Below are positions 15,642 to 26,548 of a stretch of DNA of 64,000 bases, piece after piece. The notes under the pieces were generated by a model that had not been told where the DNA came from, searched no databases, and worked only from the letters and a program-made list of their open reading frames with translations. Position 1 is the first letter of the stretch, and each line of letters starts with the position of its first letter. Made by a program: the position numbers and the translations under genes. Where the stretch lies: assembly GCA_963793415.1 (NCBI GenBank), contig CAWCAC010000002.1:2232001-2296000 (forward strand). The letters run 5' to 3'. The stretch comes from CAXMST01 sp963793415 (GTDB lineage: Bacteria; Actinomycetota; Thermoleophilia; Solirubrobacterales; 70-9).

Positions 15642-15760
15642 CCCCAGCCGCCGATATCTGTCTGCAGCCCGCGCAGAGCGTTCGGCGCCGCCGGCCTCGA
15701 CCCCTTTTCCCTCCTATCTGACCTACCTCGTTGGTAGAACGTTCGGCAGATAGCCACCCC

Positions 15761-16897
15761 ATGTCCGACGAGCAGCCCTCCAAACCCAACGCTCCGGCTG
15801 GTTCGCCTGTCGACCCGATTGTTCGAGAGCCCGGCGTGACCATCTCGATCTCGGCGAAGACGATCCTTCTGTTCGTCGGACTCGTGGCTCTGACGTGGAG
15901 CTTCGTGGTCGTCCGCGGAACGCTACTGGTCATCTTCGTATCGATCTTCCTGGCAATCGTTCTCTCGCCGGTCGTCGATGCGGCGGCCAAGCGTTTCAAC
16001 CTCGGGCGCGGGGCCGCCTCCTCACTCGTCGTTCTCGGGCTGGCGGCGGTTGTAGCGGTTCTCCTTCTGGTTGCCATCTCCCCGCTGATCGACGCAGTGC
16101 GCTCGTTCGGTGAGAATGCGCCGCGCCTCGTTCAAGAGATCGGGAAAAGCGATCTCGGCAGACAGCTCGACATCCATAGCCACATCACCGAGACGCTTCA
16201 GCAGAACACCTCGTCGATCGTGTCGGGCCTCGGCAAGGCGGCCGGAGGATTTCTCGGGACGGCGGCCTCGGCGTTCGGCGTCTTCGTCCTCTCGTTCTCA
16301 GTCCTGTTCATGACCCTGTTCCTCGTCAAAGACCTTCCGAACTATCGGAAGTCGGTCATCGGGCTACTCGATAACCAGAGTGCCGTTCGCTGGCACCGGA
16401 TCGCCGATGAGGTGATCACCACGACCTCTCGGTACATGATCGGGAACGTCGTTATCTCGCTGATCTGCGCGACGATCTACGGGGCGACAGCGGTGATTCT
16501 CGGGCTGCCATATGCGCTGGCACTGGCCGTGATCGCCGGGATCCTCGACATGATCCCGAACATCGGCTCGATGATCGCCGGTGTCATCATCGGCATCGTC
16601 GCGCTGACCGTCAGCACGTCGGCATTGATCATCTTCGTGGTCGTGATCCTGCTCTATCAGCAGTTCGAGAACTACGTCCTCCAACCAACGATCATCGGCA
16701 AGGCCGCAGATATCTCCGGCTTCCTGGTGATTCTCAGCGTGCTGTTCTGGGGCGCCCTGTTCGGCGTCGTCGGAGCGATCGTGGGTGTTCCGATCACCGC
16801 TGCGATCCTCATCGTCGTCAATGAGCTGACCGCCGATCGCCGCGCCCGCATCGCCGCCGGTAGGCCGCCACAGGAGGCTCAGGCTGGTGCCCCATGA
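15761..16897 (+). CDS. AI-2E family transporter
   Basis: 378 residues. Two N-terminal helices (TILLFVGLVALTWSFVVV, TLLVIFVSIFLAIVLSPVVD), a soluble middle region with an IGKSDLGRQLDIHSHITETL helix, then GLPYALALAVIAGILDMIPN and IGSMIAGVIIGIVALTVS, and later YVLQPTIIGKAADISGFLVI. The G-x-x-D-x-I-P-x-x-G and Q-P-x-x-x-G-x blocks are diagnostic for the AI-2E (formerly PerM) family. Members are linked to export of autoinducer 2 or to Na+/H+ exchange; the substrate here is unknown. ATG 15761 opens the conserved protein. Last cargo gene before the recombinase. Confidence 0.9.
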   Translation: MSDEQPSKPNAPAGSPVDPIVREPGVTISISAKTILLFVGLVALTWSFVVVRGTLLVIFVSIFLAIVLSPVVDAAAKRFNLGRGAASSLVVLGLAAVVAVLLLVAISPLIDAVRSFGENAPRLVQEIGKSDLGRQLDIHSHITETLQQNTSSIVSGLGKAAGGFLGTAASAFGVFVLSFSVLFMTLFLVKDLPNYRKSVIGLLDNQSAVRWHRIADEVITTTSRYMIGNVVISLICATIYGATAVILGLPYALALAVIAGILDMIPNIGSMIAGVIIGIVALTVSTSALIIFVVVILLYQQFENYVLQPTIIGKAADISGFLVILSVLFWGALFGVVGAIVGVPITAAILIVVNELTADRRARIAAGRPPQEAQAGAP

Positions 16898-17531
16898 GCG
16901 CCGAGCGCCCATCCGTATCATCGAGCCTCGGCACTGCGCTGACTCAGTAGTGCGTGCGGAGGTAGTCCGGCCGGTGCCGACCTTAGGTTTTTGGGGTGTC
17001 TGTCCGGCGGACGAGCACCCAACGACAGCAAGGACAGCGGACGGGCGACCACTCGTGAGATCCGTGTCCTGCGCTCGAGGTTGCGCCCGGCCCGGGGCGG
17101 AATGCGACGCTGGTGGCGATGGCGAAGCAGACGACTGACCAGCTCTGGGCAACGCAGAACCGACATCCGGGCGACCGCGAGGGTCTCTTCTCGGCTGCCG
17201 CGCGGGAACCTACGCGGTGGCTCTTGAGATAACCACTCAGCATCTCGGCGGCCTCGCTTTCGCGCCCGGCACCAGGTGCTGCCCGTAGCGATCGAGGGTA
17301 GACCGTGATGGTCGAGAGCCTCCATGTTGAGTACGTCGCCGCGCTCGTTGCCATTGCCTGGCCTGCTCGTCGTTTCCGCAGTTCGGGATTCGGGACTCCG
17401 CCATTGGGACGCAGCGCTCGGCCCACCGGCCACATGCGATCTCGCGTTTAGAAATCAAACCGGCACTAGGGGATTCTCGGGTGGCTCTTGACCTCGGTCG
17501 AAGACGGCACACCCCCATGACTCTTCGTTGA
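16898..17531. other. Gene-free region upstream of the recombinase
   Basis: The missing N-terminal core-binding domain of the recombinase should be encoded here, but no plus-strand frame gives it: the recombinase frame meets a TGA at 17529-17531 and the other frames lack integrase-like sequence. CTCAGTAGTGCGT at 16943-16955 recurs at 20949-20961 before ppsA. No other signal was found. Confidence 0.45.
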
Positions 17532-17609
17532 ATCGATCCCGATGGGCGAACCAGGTCACCCGCAGCCGCTCGTATTCCTCGGATCCTGCGTCGTGCCCTG
17601 GCCGATGCG

Positions 17610-18299
17610 GTGAAGTGGAACAGGCTCGCGCGTAATCCTGCCGATGTCGCAGCCGCGCCATCGGCCAAAGCAGCGAGGGCACCGAAACCAGCGACTTGGT
17701 CAACGCCGGAGTTGCGGGCGTTTCTGGACTCGGTGCGCGGTAGTCGGCTATACCCGCTTTGGCTGCTTTACGCGACAACCGGACTACGCCGAGGTGAAGC
17801 TCTCGGCCTGCGGTGGCGCGATCTCGAGCTTGACGGGGGGACAATGGCGGTCACAAATGCTCGAGTCACGGTGGGCCACGAGATAACCGAATCGCCGCCC
17901 AAGTCCGGTCGCGGCCGTGCCGTGGCGCTGGACCCCGACACCGTCGCCGCCCTCAAAGCCCACCGAAAGGACCAGGCCGCCGAGCAGCTCGCATACGGCC
18001 CCGGCTACGAGAAGGGCGACTACGTTTTCGCATGGCAGGACGGACAGCCGCTTCACCCTGACTACGTATCGAAGGCGTTTCAGGACGCCGTGGCGGGGAT
18101 CGACGTGCAGCGAATCCGCTTGCATGACCTTCGCCATACATGGGCGTCGTTGGCACTACGGGACGGCGTCAATCCGAAGGTGGTTTCAGAGCGGCTAGGC
18201 CATGCGACGGTGAGCTTCACACTCGACGTTTATTCCCATGTCATGCCCGGAACGCAAGAGGACGCGGCGTCAACGGTCGCGGCTCTCGTCGTCGACTGA
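17610..18299 (+). CDS. Tyrosine recombinase/integrase, N-terminally truncated
   Basis: The 229-residue frame contains a complete catalytic domain: Arg in TTGLRRGEALGLRW, the H-x-x-R box LHDLRHTWASLAL, the LGHATVSFT box, and the nucleophilic Tyr in LDVYSHVMPG. GTG 17610 falls inside the conserved RRALADAVKWNRLARNPAD helix, and the frame is open only back to 17532, so the core-binding domain (about 100 residues) and any arm-binding domain are lost. Family members catalyse site-specific integration and excision. It lies 88 nt from the 3' end of the tRNA and reads toward it, the usual place for the integrase of a tRNA-targeted element. Probably inactive. Confidence 0.82.
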   Translation: MKWNRLARNPADVAAAPSAKAARAPKPATWSTPELRAFLDSVRGSRLYPLWLLYATTGLRRGEALGLRWRDLELDGGTMAVTNARVTVGHEITESPPKSGRGRAVALDPDTVAALKAHRKDQAAEQLAYGPGYEKGDYVFAWQDGQPLHPDYVSKAFQDAVAGIDVQRIRLHDLRHTWASLALRDGVNPKVVSERLGHATVSFTLDVYSHVMPGTQEDAASTVAALVVD

Positions 18300-18308
18300 G
18301 CGGCCAAC

Positions 18309-18327
18309 GGTTGCAGAATGGTTGCAG
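18309..18327 (+). repeat. Tandem GGTTGCAG repeats next to the recombinase stop
   Basis: GGTTGCAG occurs at 18309-18316 and 18320-18327, 11 bp apart, and again at 13140-13147 inside the other end of the element. They are candidate arm-type recombinase sites; this is inference. Confidence 0.4.
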
Positions 18328-18387
18328 TTGTCGTTCTCGCCGCGTGGGGCAGGCCGCGAAACATCTCGATTAGCGGGGCTTTTCTAA

Positions 18388-18461
18388 TGGGCCGGCCTGG
18401 ACTCGAACCAGGGACCTACGGATTATGAGTCCGCTGCTCTGACCAACTGAGCTACCGGCCC
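18388..18461 (-). tRNA. tRNA with CAU anticodon (elongator Met, or Ile2)
   Basis: All four arms fold: acceptor GGGCCGG with CCGGCCC, D-arm GCTC...GAGC, anticodon stem with loop CTCATAA (anticodon CAT), and T-arm CCTGG-TTCGAGT-CCAGG. The discriminator base is A and CCA is not encoded. Elongator tRNA-Met and lysidine-modified tRNA-Ile2 share this anticodon and cannot be separated by eye. It is the integration target of the adjoining element, whose end rebuilds the 3' half of the gene. Confidence 0.95.
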
Positions 18462-18539
18462 GGGATCGGGATTATCGGCGATCGATCGGGCGGCGCCGGG
18501 GTTGGCGGCGGCTCGGTCGGCTCAGGGGTCGCAGCCCGA

Positions 18540-20939
<2,400 letters not shown>

Positions 20940-20948
20940 TTGCATCTC

Positions 20949-21042
20949 CTCAGTAGTGCGTTAGCCCCAAGCCCATGCTCGCCGCAGGGCATGGCCGCCC
21001 GCATCGGGTCGTGCCGCGAGGCTGTTGCGCAGAACTACTGAG
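20949..21042. promoter_or_regulatory. Inverted CTCAGTAGT element between ppsA and the antiporter gene
   Basis: CTCAGTAGT (20949-20957) and its inverse ACTACTGAG (21034-21042) flank most of the divergent promoter region; the first copy overlaps the ppsA leader. The longer word CTCAGTAGTGCGT also occurs at 16943-16955. A protein-binding role is possible but unproven. Confidence 0.35.
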
Positions 21043-21069
21043 TGCGGCCTGCCGCCGCCGGCACCTCGC

Positions 21070-21075
21070 TAGCCT
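21070..21075 (+). promoter_or_regulatory. Candidate -10 box of a leaderless promoter
   Basis: TAGCCT lies 9 nt before ATG 21085 of the antiporter gene, and there is no ribosome binding site in between. Confidence 0.5.
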
Positions 21076-21084
21076 CTCGCCGCC

Positions 21085-22368
21085 ATGGCGCTCCCGCTGG
21101 CAGCAGCTCCCGGGTTTGAGTTCTTCGACGTGGCCGCGACGGGAATTCTCGTCGCCGGTCTCGCACTGCTCGTCGCCGTGATCGCGCTCTCGCGGGAGCA
21201 CGAGCGGCCGTTCAGTGCCGCCGTCATCTACCTGGTCATGGGATCGCTGCTCGCGGTCGGTTTGCATCTGATCGGGATCGATCTGCTGGACCCGATCGCC
21301 GACGCGGGCGTGATCGAGCACGCGGCCGAGCTCGCGGTGATCATCGCCTTGTTCTCATCCGGTGTTCGCCTCGACCGCCGCCTGACGTGGTCCGAGTGGA
21401 CCTCCACCCGCCGTCTGATCTTGCTGGTGATGCCGCTGACGATCGCCGCCGTCGCCGCTTTCGGCTCGCTGGTGATGGGGCTCTCACTCGGTGCGGCGAT
21501 CGTGCTCGGCGCCGCCCTGGCACCGACCGACCCGGTCCTTGCGAGCGACGTCCAGGTCGGACCGCCGGGTCAGCGCCGCGAGCGCGAGACGCACTTCGCG
21601 CTCACCTCCGAGGCGGGGCTCAACGACGGGCTCGCGTTCCCGTTCGTGATCCTCGGGCTGTTCATCGCCGAGGGCAGCAGCGACTGGTTCTCGGAGTGGC
21701 TCGTGGCTGACGTCCTCTACGCAATCGGCGTCGGCGTGCTGATCGGAGTGGCGGCCGGACTCGTCTTGTCGGCGACGACCGCATGGCTGCAACGTCGGGG
21801 CTGGCTCGCCGAGGACTTCGACGGCTGGCTTGCGATCGCGGCGGTGCTCGCGATCTACGGTTTGACCGAGATGCTCAGCGCCTATGGGTTCCTCGCCGCC
21901 TTCGCAGGGGGGCTCGCCTACCGCCGCCGCGAGCGCTCAAAGGAGGAGGCGGGCCACCTCGAACGCGTCCATCTCGGTGCGAAGACGGTCGAGCAGATGA
22001 GCGAGCTGGCGATCGTCCTGTTGCTCGGCAGCACGGTGACGCTCGCCGGTCTCGGCGAGCCTGGGCTGACCGGCTGGCTGCTGGTTCCCGTGTTGCTCCT
22101 GATCATCCGGCCGCTCGCCGTCGCCGCCGCCTTCGCCGGCTCCCGACTCCCGCATACGGACCGCGCCTTCATCGGCTGGTTCGGAATCCGTGGAATCGGC
22201 TCCTTCTACTACGTCGCGTTCGCGATCGGCACCGGCCTGCTCAACGCCACCGAGGGCGAGCGCCTCTACTGGACGGTGATCGTCTGCGCGGGTATCTCGA
22301 TCATCGTCCACGGGATCACGGCCTCGCCCTTGAGCCGGCGCCTGGACGCCGCCGGCTCGAAGGCCTGA
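21085..22368 (+). CDS. CPA1-type Na+/H+ (cation/proton) antiporter
   Basis: 427 residues with about twelve hydrophobic segments. The two ion-binding helices are visible: LGAALAPTDPVLASDVQVGP (unwound helix with T-D) and TSEAGLNDGLAFPFVILGLF (the N-D motif of electroneutral CPA1 exchangers, where Asp binds the ion). IGWFGIRGIGSFYYVAFAIG near the C-terminus matches the conserved G-x-R-G helix. No regulatory RCK domain follows. The likely job is pH and sodium homeostasis. It is transcribed away from ppsA and is followed after 47 nt by the flavoenzyme gene, which has its own -10 box. Confidence 0.9.
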   Translation: MALPLAAAPGFEFFDVAATGILVAGLALLVAVIALSREHERPFSAAVIYLVMGSLLAVGLHLIGIDLLDPIADAGVIEHAAELAVIIALFSSGVRLDRRLTWSEWTSTRRLILLVMPLTIAAVAAFGSLVMGLSLGAAIVLGAALAPTDPVLASDVQVGPPGQRRERETHFALTSEAGLNDGLAFPFVILGLFIAEGSSDWFSEWLVADVLYAIGVGVLIGVAAGLVLSATTAWLQRRGWLAEDFDGWLAIAAVLAIYGLTEMLSAYGFLAAFAGGLAYRRRERSKEEAGHLERVHLGAKTVEQMSELAIVLLLGSTVTLAGLGEPGLTGWLLVPVLLLIIRPLAVAAAFAGSRLPHTDRAFIGWFGIRGIGSFYYVAFAIGTGLLNATEGERLYWTVIVCAGISIIVHGITASPLSRRLDAAGSKA

Positions 22369-22401
22369 GGCCAGACGGGACGGGTATCGGCCCGAGCGCG
22401 A

Positions 22402-22407
22402 TAGCGT
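22402..22407 (+). promoter_or_regulatory. Candidate -10 box of a leaderless promoter
   Basis: TAGCGT lies 8 nt before ATG 22416 of the flavoenzyme gene; no ribosome binding site is present. Confidence 0.5.
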
Positions 22408-22415
22408 CCGGGCGG

Positions 22416-23609
22416 ATGAGCGATTCAGAGGCGCAGCAGCCAGTCCACGGTCCTCCTTTCGCCGGCTACCAGGCTGAGATCTTCCTCCGCGGGATGGGAG
22501 GCGAGGTGCCCGAGCAGCCGGTCTCCGTCGACGAGCTTGCGGAGGCGGTCCGCGAGAGCGCCAACCCGAAGGTCGCCGCCTACGTGTTCGGCGCCGCCGG
22601 CCGCGAGGACACGATGCGCGAAAACGAGGAGGCCTTCAGGCGGGTCCGGATCGTGCCGCGGATGCTGCGCGACGTCTCCGAGCGCGATCTCGCGGTCGAG
22701 CTCGCGGGAACCGCGATGCCGGCGCCGCTCGGGCTGGCGCCAATCGGCGTGCAGTCGATCGTCCACCCCGACGGCGAGCTCGCCGTCGCCCGCGCCGCCG
22801 CCGCGGTCGGGCTGCCGATGGCGGTCAGCACCGTCTCCTCGTTCACGCTCGAGGAGATCGCGGCCGCCGCGCCCGGGCCGAAGTGGTTCCAGCTCTACTG
22901 GCCCCGCGACCCGGAGCTGGCGACGAGCTTCGTCGAGCGGGCCGAGCTCGCCGGCTACAAGGCGATCGTCGTCACCCTCGACACCTTCCTCCCCGGCTGG
23001 AAGACACGCGATCTGCAGCGCGCCTGGCAGCCCTTCCTCGAGGGAGTCGGGATCGCCAACTACCTCGCCGACCCGGTCTTCGGAGCGCTGCTCGACAAGC
23101 CGCCCGAGGAAGATCGCCAGGCCGCGATCGGGCAGTTCGTGTACCAGTTCTCGAATCCGGGCCTGACGTGGACCGACCTCGAGCACCTGCGGGCCGCCAC
23201 CGAGCTGCCGATCCTGCTCAAGGGGATCCTCCACCCCAAGGACGCGCAGGCGGCGCTCGAGGCCGGGGTCGACGGCGTCGTCGTCTCCAACCACGGCGGC
23301 CGCCAGGTCGACGGTGCGATCGCCAGTCTCGACGCGCTGCCGGGGGTCAGAGACGCGGTCGGCGACGAGCTCACGGTCTTGCTCGACAGCGGCATCCGCT
23401 CGGGGGCCGACGCCTTCAAGGCGATCGCGCTCGGCGCCGACGCGGCCCTCGTCGGTAGGCCTTACCTCTGGGGACTCGCCCAGGGCGGCGAGGCCGGCGT
23501 GCTCGCGGTCCTCCGGGGGCTGCTCGCCGAGCTCGACCTGACCGCCGGGCTCAGCGGCCTGCGCACAGTCACCGAGATCGGCCCGTCAGCGCTCAGCGAG
23601 CCCGACTGA
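22416..23609 (+). CDS. FMN-dependent alpha-hydroxy-acid oxidase, lactate 2-monooxygenase-like
   Basis: 397 residues. A TIM-barrel flavoprotein of the family that oxidises L-lactate and other 2-hydroxy acids. LGLAPIGVQSIVHPDGELAV, WFQLYWPRDPELATSF and the signature VVSNHGGRQVDGAIASLDAL, with the catalytic His and substrate-binding Arg, are all present, and the FMN phosphate site is LDSGIRSGADAFKA. The N-terminal GYQAEIFLRGM and the overall length resemble mycobacterial lactate 2-monooxygenase more than the shorter lactate oxidases, but oxidase or dehydrogenase activity cannot be excluded. Cytosolic. The 3' end overlaps the convergent hydrolase gene by 17 bp. Confidence 0.88.
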   Translation: MSDSEAQQPVHGPPFAGYQAEIFLRGMGGEVPEQPVSVDELAEAVRESANPKVAAYVFGAAGREDTMRENEEAFRRVRIVPRMLRDVSERDLAVELAGTAMPAPLGLAPIGVQSIVHPDGELAVARAAAAVGLPMAVSTVSSFTLEEIAAAAPGPKWFQLYWPRDPELATSFVERAELAGYKAIVVTLDTFLPGWKTRDLQRAWQPFLEGVGIANYLADPVFGALLDKPPEEDRQAAIGQFVYQFSNPGLTWTDLEHLRAATELPILLKGILHPKDAQAALEAGVDGVVVSNHGGRQVDGAIASLDALPGVRDAVGDELTVLLDSGIRSGADAFKAIALGADAALVGRPYLWGLAQGGEAGVLAVLRGLLAELDLTAGLSGLRTVTEIGPSALSEPD

Positions 23610-24513
23610 TCGCCCGCTGGGCCTGGAACTCCACCGCCATCGATACGAGTCGCTCACGGACCAGCTCGGGCCGCTGATCGGCGATGAAATGGCCGCAGCC
23701 GGGCACCGGCTCGAACCTGTAGTCGTCGGCTTTCGCCGTCTCGGCAGCTGCGAGCGATGGGTGGACCGCAAAGTCGTCGAGCCCGAAGAGGCAGCGAGTC
23801 GGCACCCGCGAGCGCCGGGTCTCGGGCCGGCGTGCCCGCTCCGCCATCTCGCGCACGAGGAAGGTGCGGTAGGTGTCCTGGCCGGCGCGCGCACAGACCG
23901 GGTCGCGGAAGCGGTCGGCGTAGATCGCGACGGTGTCCGGGTCGATCGCGCCGCCGGTCACGCCCGCGCCGAACGGCCCCCGCTCGATGAACCGCGTCCG
24001 CCGCGTCAACGCGGCCCCGAAGGCCGCGATCGGCGGCTGGTAGAGAAGCATTCGCCACAGGTGCGGCAGCACCGTCCGCGACGAGTTCCACGGGTGGCCG
24101 ACGTTGAGCACGAGGTGGGCATCGATCCGCTCGGGTGCCAGCAGGCAGATCAGATGCGAGATGAATCCGCCCCAGTCATGGCCGACGAGCAGGCAGCGCT
24201 CGATCGCGAGCGCCTCGACCAGGCCGATCAGATCAGCAGCGACATCGTCCTTGGCCCAACGGTGTGGCGCCGGGCCGGACCAGCCGTAGCCCGGCAGGTC
24301 GGGCGCGATCAGGCGCAGGCCCGCGGGCGGGTTGGCGAGAAGGTCGCGCCAGACCCAGTGATGCTGAGGCCACCCGTGCAGCAGCAGGACCGGTCGGCCG
24401 TCACGGCTCCCGGCCTCGGTCAAGTGGAACGCGACGCCACGCGCCTCGACGAACGAGCGCCGGACACCATCGCAGGGAGGCGGTTCGGGAAAGCGCACGG
24501 GCAGGCTCCGCAT
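23593..24513 (-). CDS. Alpha/beta hydrolase, epoxide hydrolase-like
   Basis: 306 residues. LLLHGWPQHHWVWRDLL holds the HGxP oxyanion motif typical of epoxide hydrolases and haloalkane dehalogenases, and LLVGHDWGGFISHLI has Asp as nucleophile. The charge-relay acid follows CLFGLDDFAV and the catalytic His is in PGCGHFIADQRPE. In the cap region a Tyr pair, usual for epoxide opening, could be supplied by YADRF and DTYRTF. Dehalogenase activity is the alternative. No signal peptide. It overlaps the end of the flavoenzyme gene on the opposite strand. Confidence 0.82.
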   Translation of the reverse strand: MRSLPVRFPEPPPCDGVRRSFVEARGVAFHLTEAGSRDGRPVLLLHGWPQHHWVWRDLLANPPAGLRLIAPDLPGYGWSGPAPHRWAKDDVAADLIGLVEALAIERCLLVGHDWGGFISHLICLLAPERIDAHLVLNVGHPWNSSRTVLPHLWRMLLYQPPIAAFGAALTRRTRFIERGPFGAGVTGGAIDPDTVAIYADRFRDPVCARAGQDTYRTFLVREMAERARRPETRRSRVPTRCLFGLDDFAVHPSLAAAETAKADDYRFEPVPGCGHFIADQRPELVRERLVSMAVEFQAQRAISRAR

Positions 24514-24576
24514 CCGCGCAGCGTACGACCGCCCGGCGCCGCAGGCACCGGTTCTCCGGAACGGCGCGCCGGCGCG

Positions 24577-26082
24577 CTAGCCCTCGACGAAGTAGGCGCC
24601 GCTGCCGGAGCCGTCGCTGAACCAGCGGCTGGTCACGGTCTTCTTGCGGGTGAAGAACTCGACCGCGTCGGGGCCGTGGGCGTGGAGATCGCCGAGGAAG
24701 CTGTCCTTCCAGCCTGAGAACGGGAAGAAGGCAACCGGGGCGGCGACGCCGATGTTGACGCCGACCATGCCGACCTCGACGTCGTGGCGAAAGCGCCGCA
24801 CAGCGGCCCCGTTCTCGGTGAAGATCGAGACGCCGTTGCCGAACGGGCTCGAGTTGATCAGCTCGATCGCAGCGCCGAGATCGGGCACGTCGATCACGGT
24901 CAGGACCGGGCCGAAGATCTCCTCCTTGATCAGATCCGAGCCCGGGTCGAGCCCGGCCATGATCGTCGGGCCGACGTAGGAACCGCCATCGGGGGCATCG
25001 GGGTCGCGGCCATCGACGAGCAGCTCGGCACCCTCCCCCGCGCCGCGCTCGATCGCACCGCCGATCCGCTCGCAGGCGGCGTCGGAGATCACCGGGCCAA
25101 CCTCGATCGACTCGTCGAGCCCGTCGCCGACGCTGAGTGCACGGGTGCGCTCGACAAGTGCCGGCATCAACCGCTCGGAGGCCTCGCCGACGTTGACCAG
25201 CACCGAGCCCGCCATGCAGCGCTGACCGGCGGCCCCGAAGGCCGATCCGATGATCCCGTCGACGGTCTTGTCGACGACGGCGTCGGGCATCACGACCATG
25301 TGGTTCTTGGCGCCGCCGAGCGCCTGCACGCGCTTGCCGGTCGCGGCGGCGCGCTCGTAGACGATCCGCGCTACCGGCGCCGAGCCGACGAAGGAGACGG
25401 CGTCGATGCCGGGGTGTTCGAGGATCCCCTCGACGACCTCGCGGCCGCCGTTGACGAGGTTGACGACGCCGGGCGGCAGCCCGATTCCGTCGAGCACCTC
25501 GAAGGCGATCTGCTGGGTCATCGGGACCTGCTCGGAGGGCTTGAGGATGAAGCTGTTGCCGCAGCCGATCGCGAACGGCAGAAACCAGAACGGGACCATC
25601 GCCGGGAAGTTGAAGGGCGCGATCGCGGCGCAGACGCCGACCGGCTGGCGCACGGTCTCGGCGTCGACGTTGCGGGAGACGTCCTCGAGGATCTTGCCCT
25701 GCATCGTCGTCGGGATCGCGCAGGCCGCCTCGACCATCTCGATCATCCGCGCGACCTCGGCGCGAGCGTCGCCGATCGTCTTGCCCATCTCGCTCGTGGC
25801 GGCACGGGCGAGCTCCTCACGGCGCTCGTCGAGCCCGGCTCGCAGCGCGAACAGGCGGCGGGCGCGCTCGATCACGCTGACCGCACGCCACTCCGGCAGC
25901 GCCGCGCGGGCGGCCTCGACGGCGCGGTCGAGATCGGCCGCGCCGGACAGCGGCACCTCGGCGATCGTCGTACCGTCGGAGGGGTTGACGACCGGAAGGC
26001 GCTCGGCGGCGTCCGTTGCGGGCGTCCACGCCCCTCCGATGTAGTTGTCGAGGACCCTGGTGGCGGTGCCTGTCGGCTCCAT
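24577..26082 (-). CDS. mmsA: Methylmalonate-semialdehyde dehydrogenase (CoA-acylating)
   Basis: 501 residues, the usual length. It oxidises methylmalonate semialdehyde (valine and inositol breakdown) or malonate semialdehyde to propionyl- or acetyl-CoA with NAD+. Visible landmarks are PVGVCAAIAPFNFPAMVPFW (NAD-binding strand), VSFVGSAPVARIVYERAAAT (family G-S motif), ALGGAKNHMVVMPDA and FGAAGQRCMAGSV with the catalytic Cys, and PFSGWKDSFLGDLHAHGPDA near the end. The general-base Glu of common aldehyde dehydrogenases is replaced by Asn in GGAKNH, as expected for the CoA-acylating class. AAGGAG lies 6 nt before ATG 26082; longer starts are unsupported. Confidence 0.94.
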   Translation of the reverse strand: MEPTGTATRVLDNYIGGAWTPATDAAERLPVVNPSDGTTIAEVPLSGAADLDRAVEAARAALPEWRAVSVIERARRLFALRAGLDERREELARAATSEMGKTIGDARAEVARMIEMVEAACAIPTTMQGKILEDVSRNVDAETVRQPVGVCAAIAPFNFPAMVPFWFLPFAIGCGNSFILKPSEQVPMTQQIAFEVLDGIGLPPGVVNLVNGGREVVEGILEHPGIDAVSFVGSAPVARIVYERAAATGKRVQALGGAKNHMVVMPDAVVDKTVDGIIGSAFGAAGQRCMAGSVLVNVGEASERLMPALVERTRALSVGDGLDESIEVGPVISDAACERIGGAIERGAGEGAELLVDGRDPDAPDGGSYVGPTIMAGLDPGSDLIKEEIFGPVLTVIDVPDLGAAIELINSSPFGNGVSIFTENGAAVRRFRHDVEVGMVGVNIGVAAPVAFFPFSGWKDSFLGDLHAHGPDAVEFFTRKKTVTSRWFSDGSGSGAYFVEG

Positions 26083-26207
26083 GTGTGCTCCTTCTGGTTG
26101 CCTCGTGAGCGAGGCTTCGTCGCGCTCTCCAACCATTACAACGGGTCGCGGCTCCGGGCACCCGGCGACACGCCGAGTTCTGCCGGTCTGGACAATGGGG
26201 GGCGATC

Positions 26208-26546
26208 GTGTTCGACCACCTGCCAGACGGGCGTCAATCGCTGCTCGGCCTCACCGCCGAGGGCGACGAGGCGTGGCTGATCCGCAGCGTCTCGCAGAAG
26301 CTCTACACCTGCCCGGGCTGCCACGGCGGCATCGGCATCGGCGAGACCCATGTCGTGGTCCAGTACGTGCTCCGGACCGGCGGCACCGACCACCACCACT
26401 GGCACCAGCGCTGTGCACACGAGGTCCTCGTGCCGGAGTTGCGCCGCCTCAAGCCCGTCAACGCCGGCGAGGCGGGCCGGCAGAAGCTCGAGCGCCGCGG
26501 CAAGCGGCCGGCGGGCAAACGCGGTCGGCGAGCGCCGAGGCGCTAG
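26208..26546 (+). CDS. Hypothetical protein with a Cys/His zinc site
   Basis: 112 residues from GTG 26208. YTCPGCHGGIGIGETHVVV followed by HHHWHQRCAHEVL gives a Cys2-x-Cys/His set that could bind zinc, like a small zinc ribbon or treble clef. The C-terminal 30 residues are very rich in Arg and Lys and may contact nucleic acid. Recognised only as a recurrent actinobacterial type; no function assigned. The stop lies 2 nt from that of the convergent lipoprotein gene. Confidence 0.65.
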   Translation: MFDHLPDGRQSLLGLTAEGDEAWLIRSVSQKLYTCPGCHGGIGIGETHVVVQYVLRTGGTDHHHWHQRCAHEVLVPELRRLKPVNAGEAGRQKLERRGKRPAGKRGRRAPRR

Positions 26547-26548
26547 CC

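Larger units (their letters stand above)
12966..18431. mobile_element. Integrated element in a tRNA-CAU gene, about 5.4 kb
   Basis: The element is bounded by the tRNA 3'-half copy at 12966-13010 and the intact tRNA at 18388-18461. It contains a tyrosine recombinase reading toward the tRNA (17610-18299), paired short repeats near both ends, and cargo encoding a GYD protein, YihY-like, TMEM175-like and AI-2E-family membrane proteins and one small protein. The cargo is visibly less GC-rich than the flanks. No replication, transfer or capsid genes are present, and the recombinase lacks its N-terminal domain, so the element is probably immobile now. Confidence 0.75.

Noticed and set aside
16898..17531. 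A split N-terminal half of the recombinase after a frameshift
   Set aside because: I examined the plus-strand frames near the junction and found stops and no integrase-like core-binding sequence; the region looks replaced or decayed.
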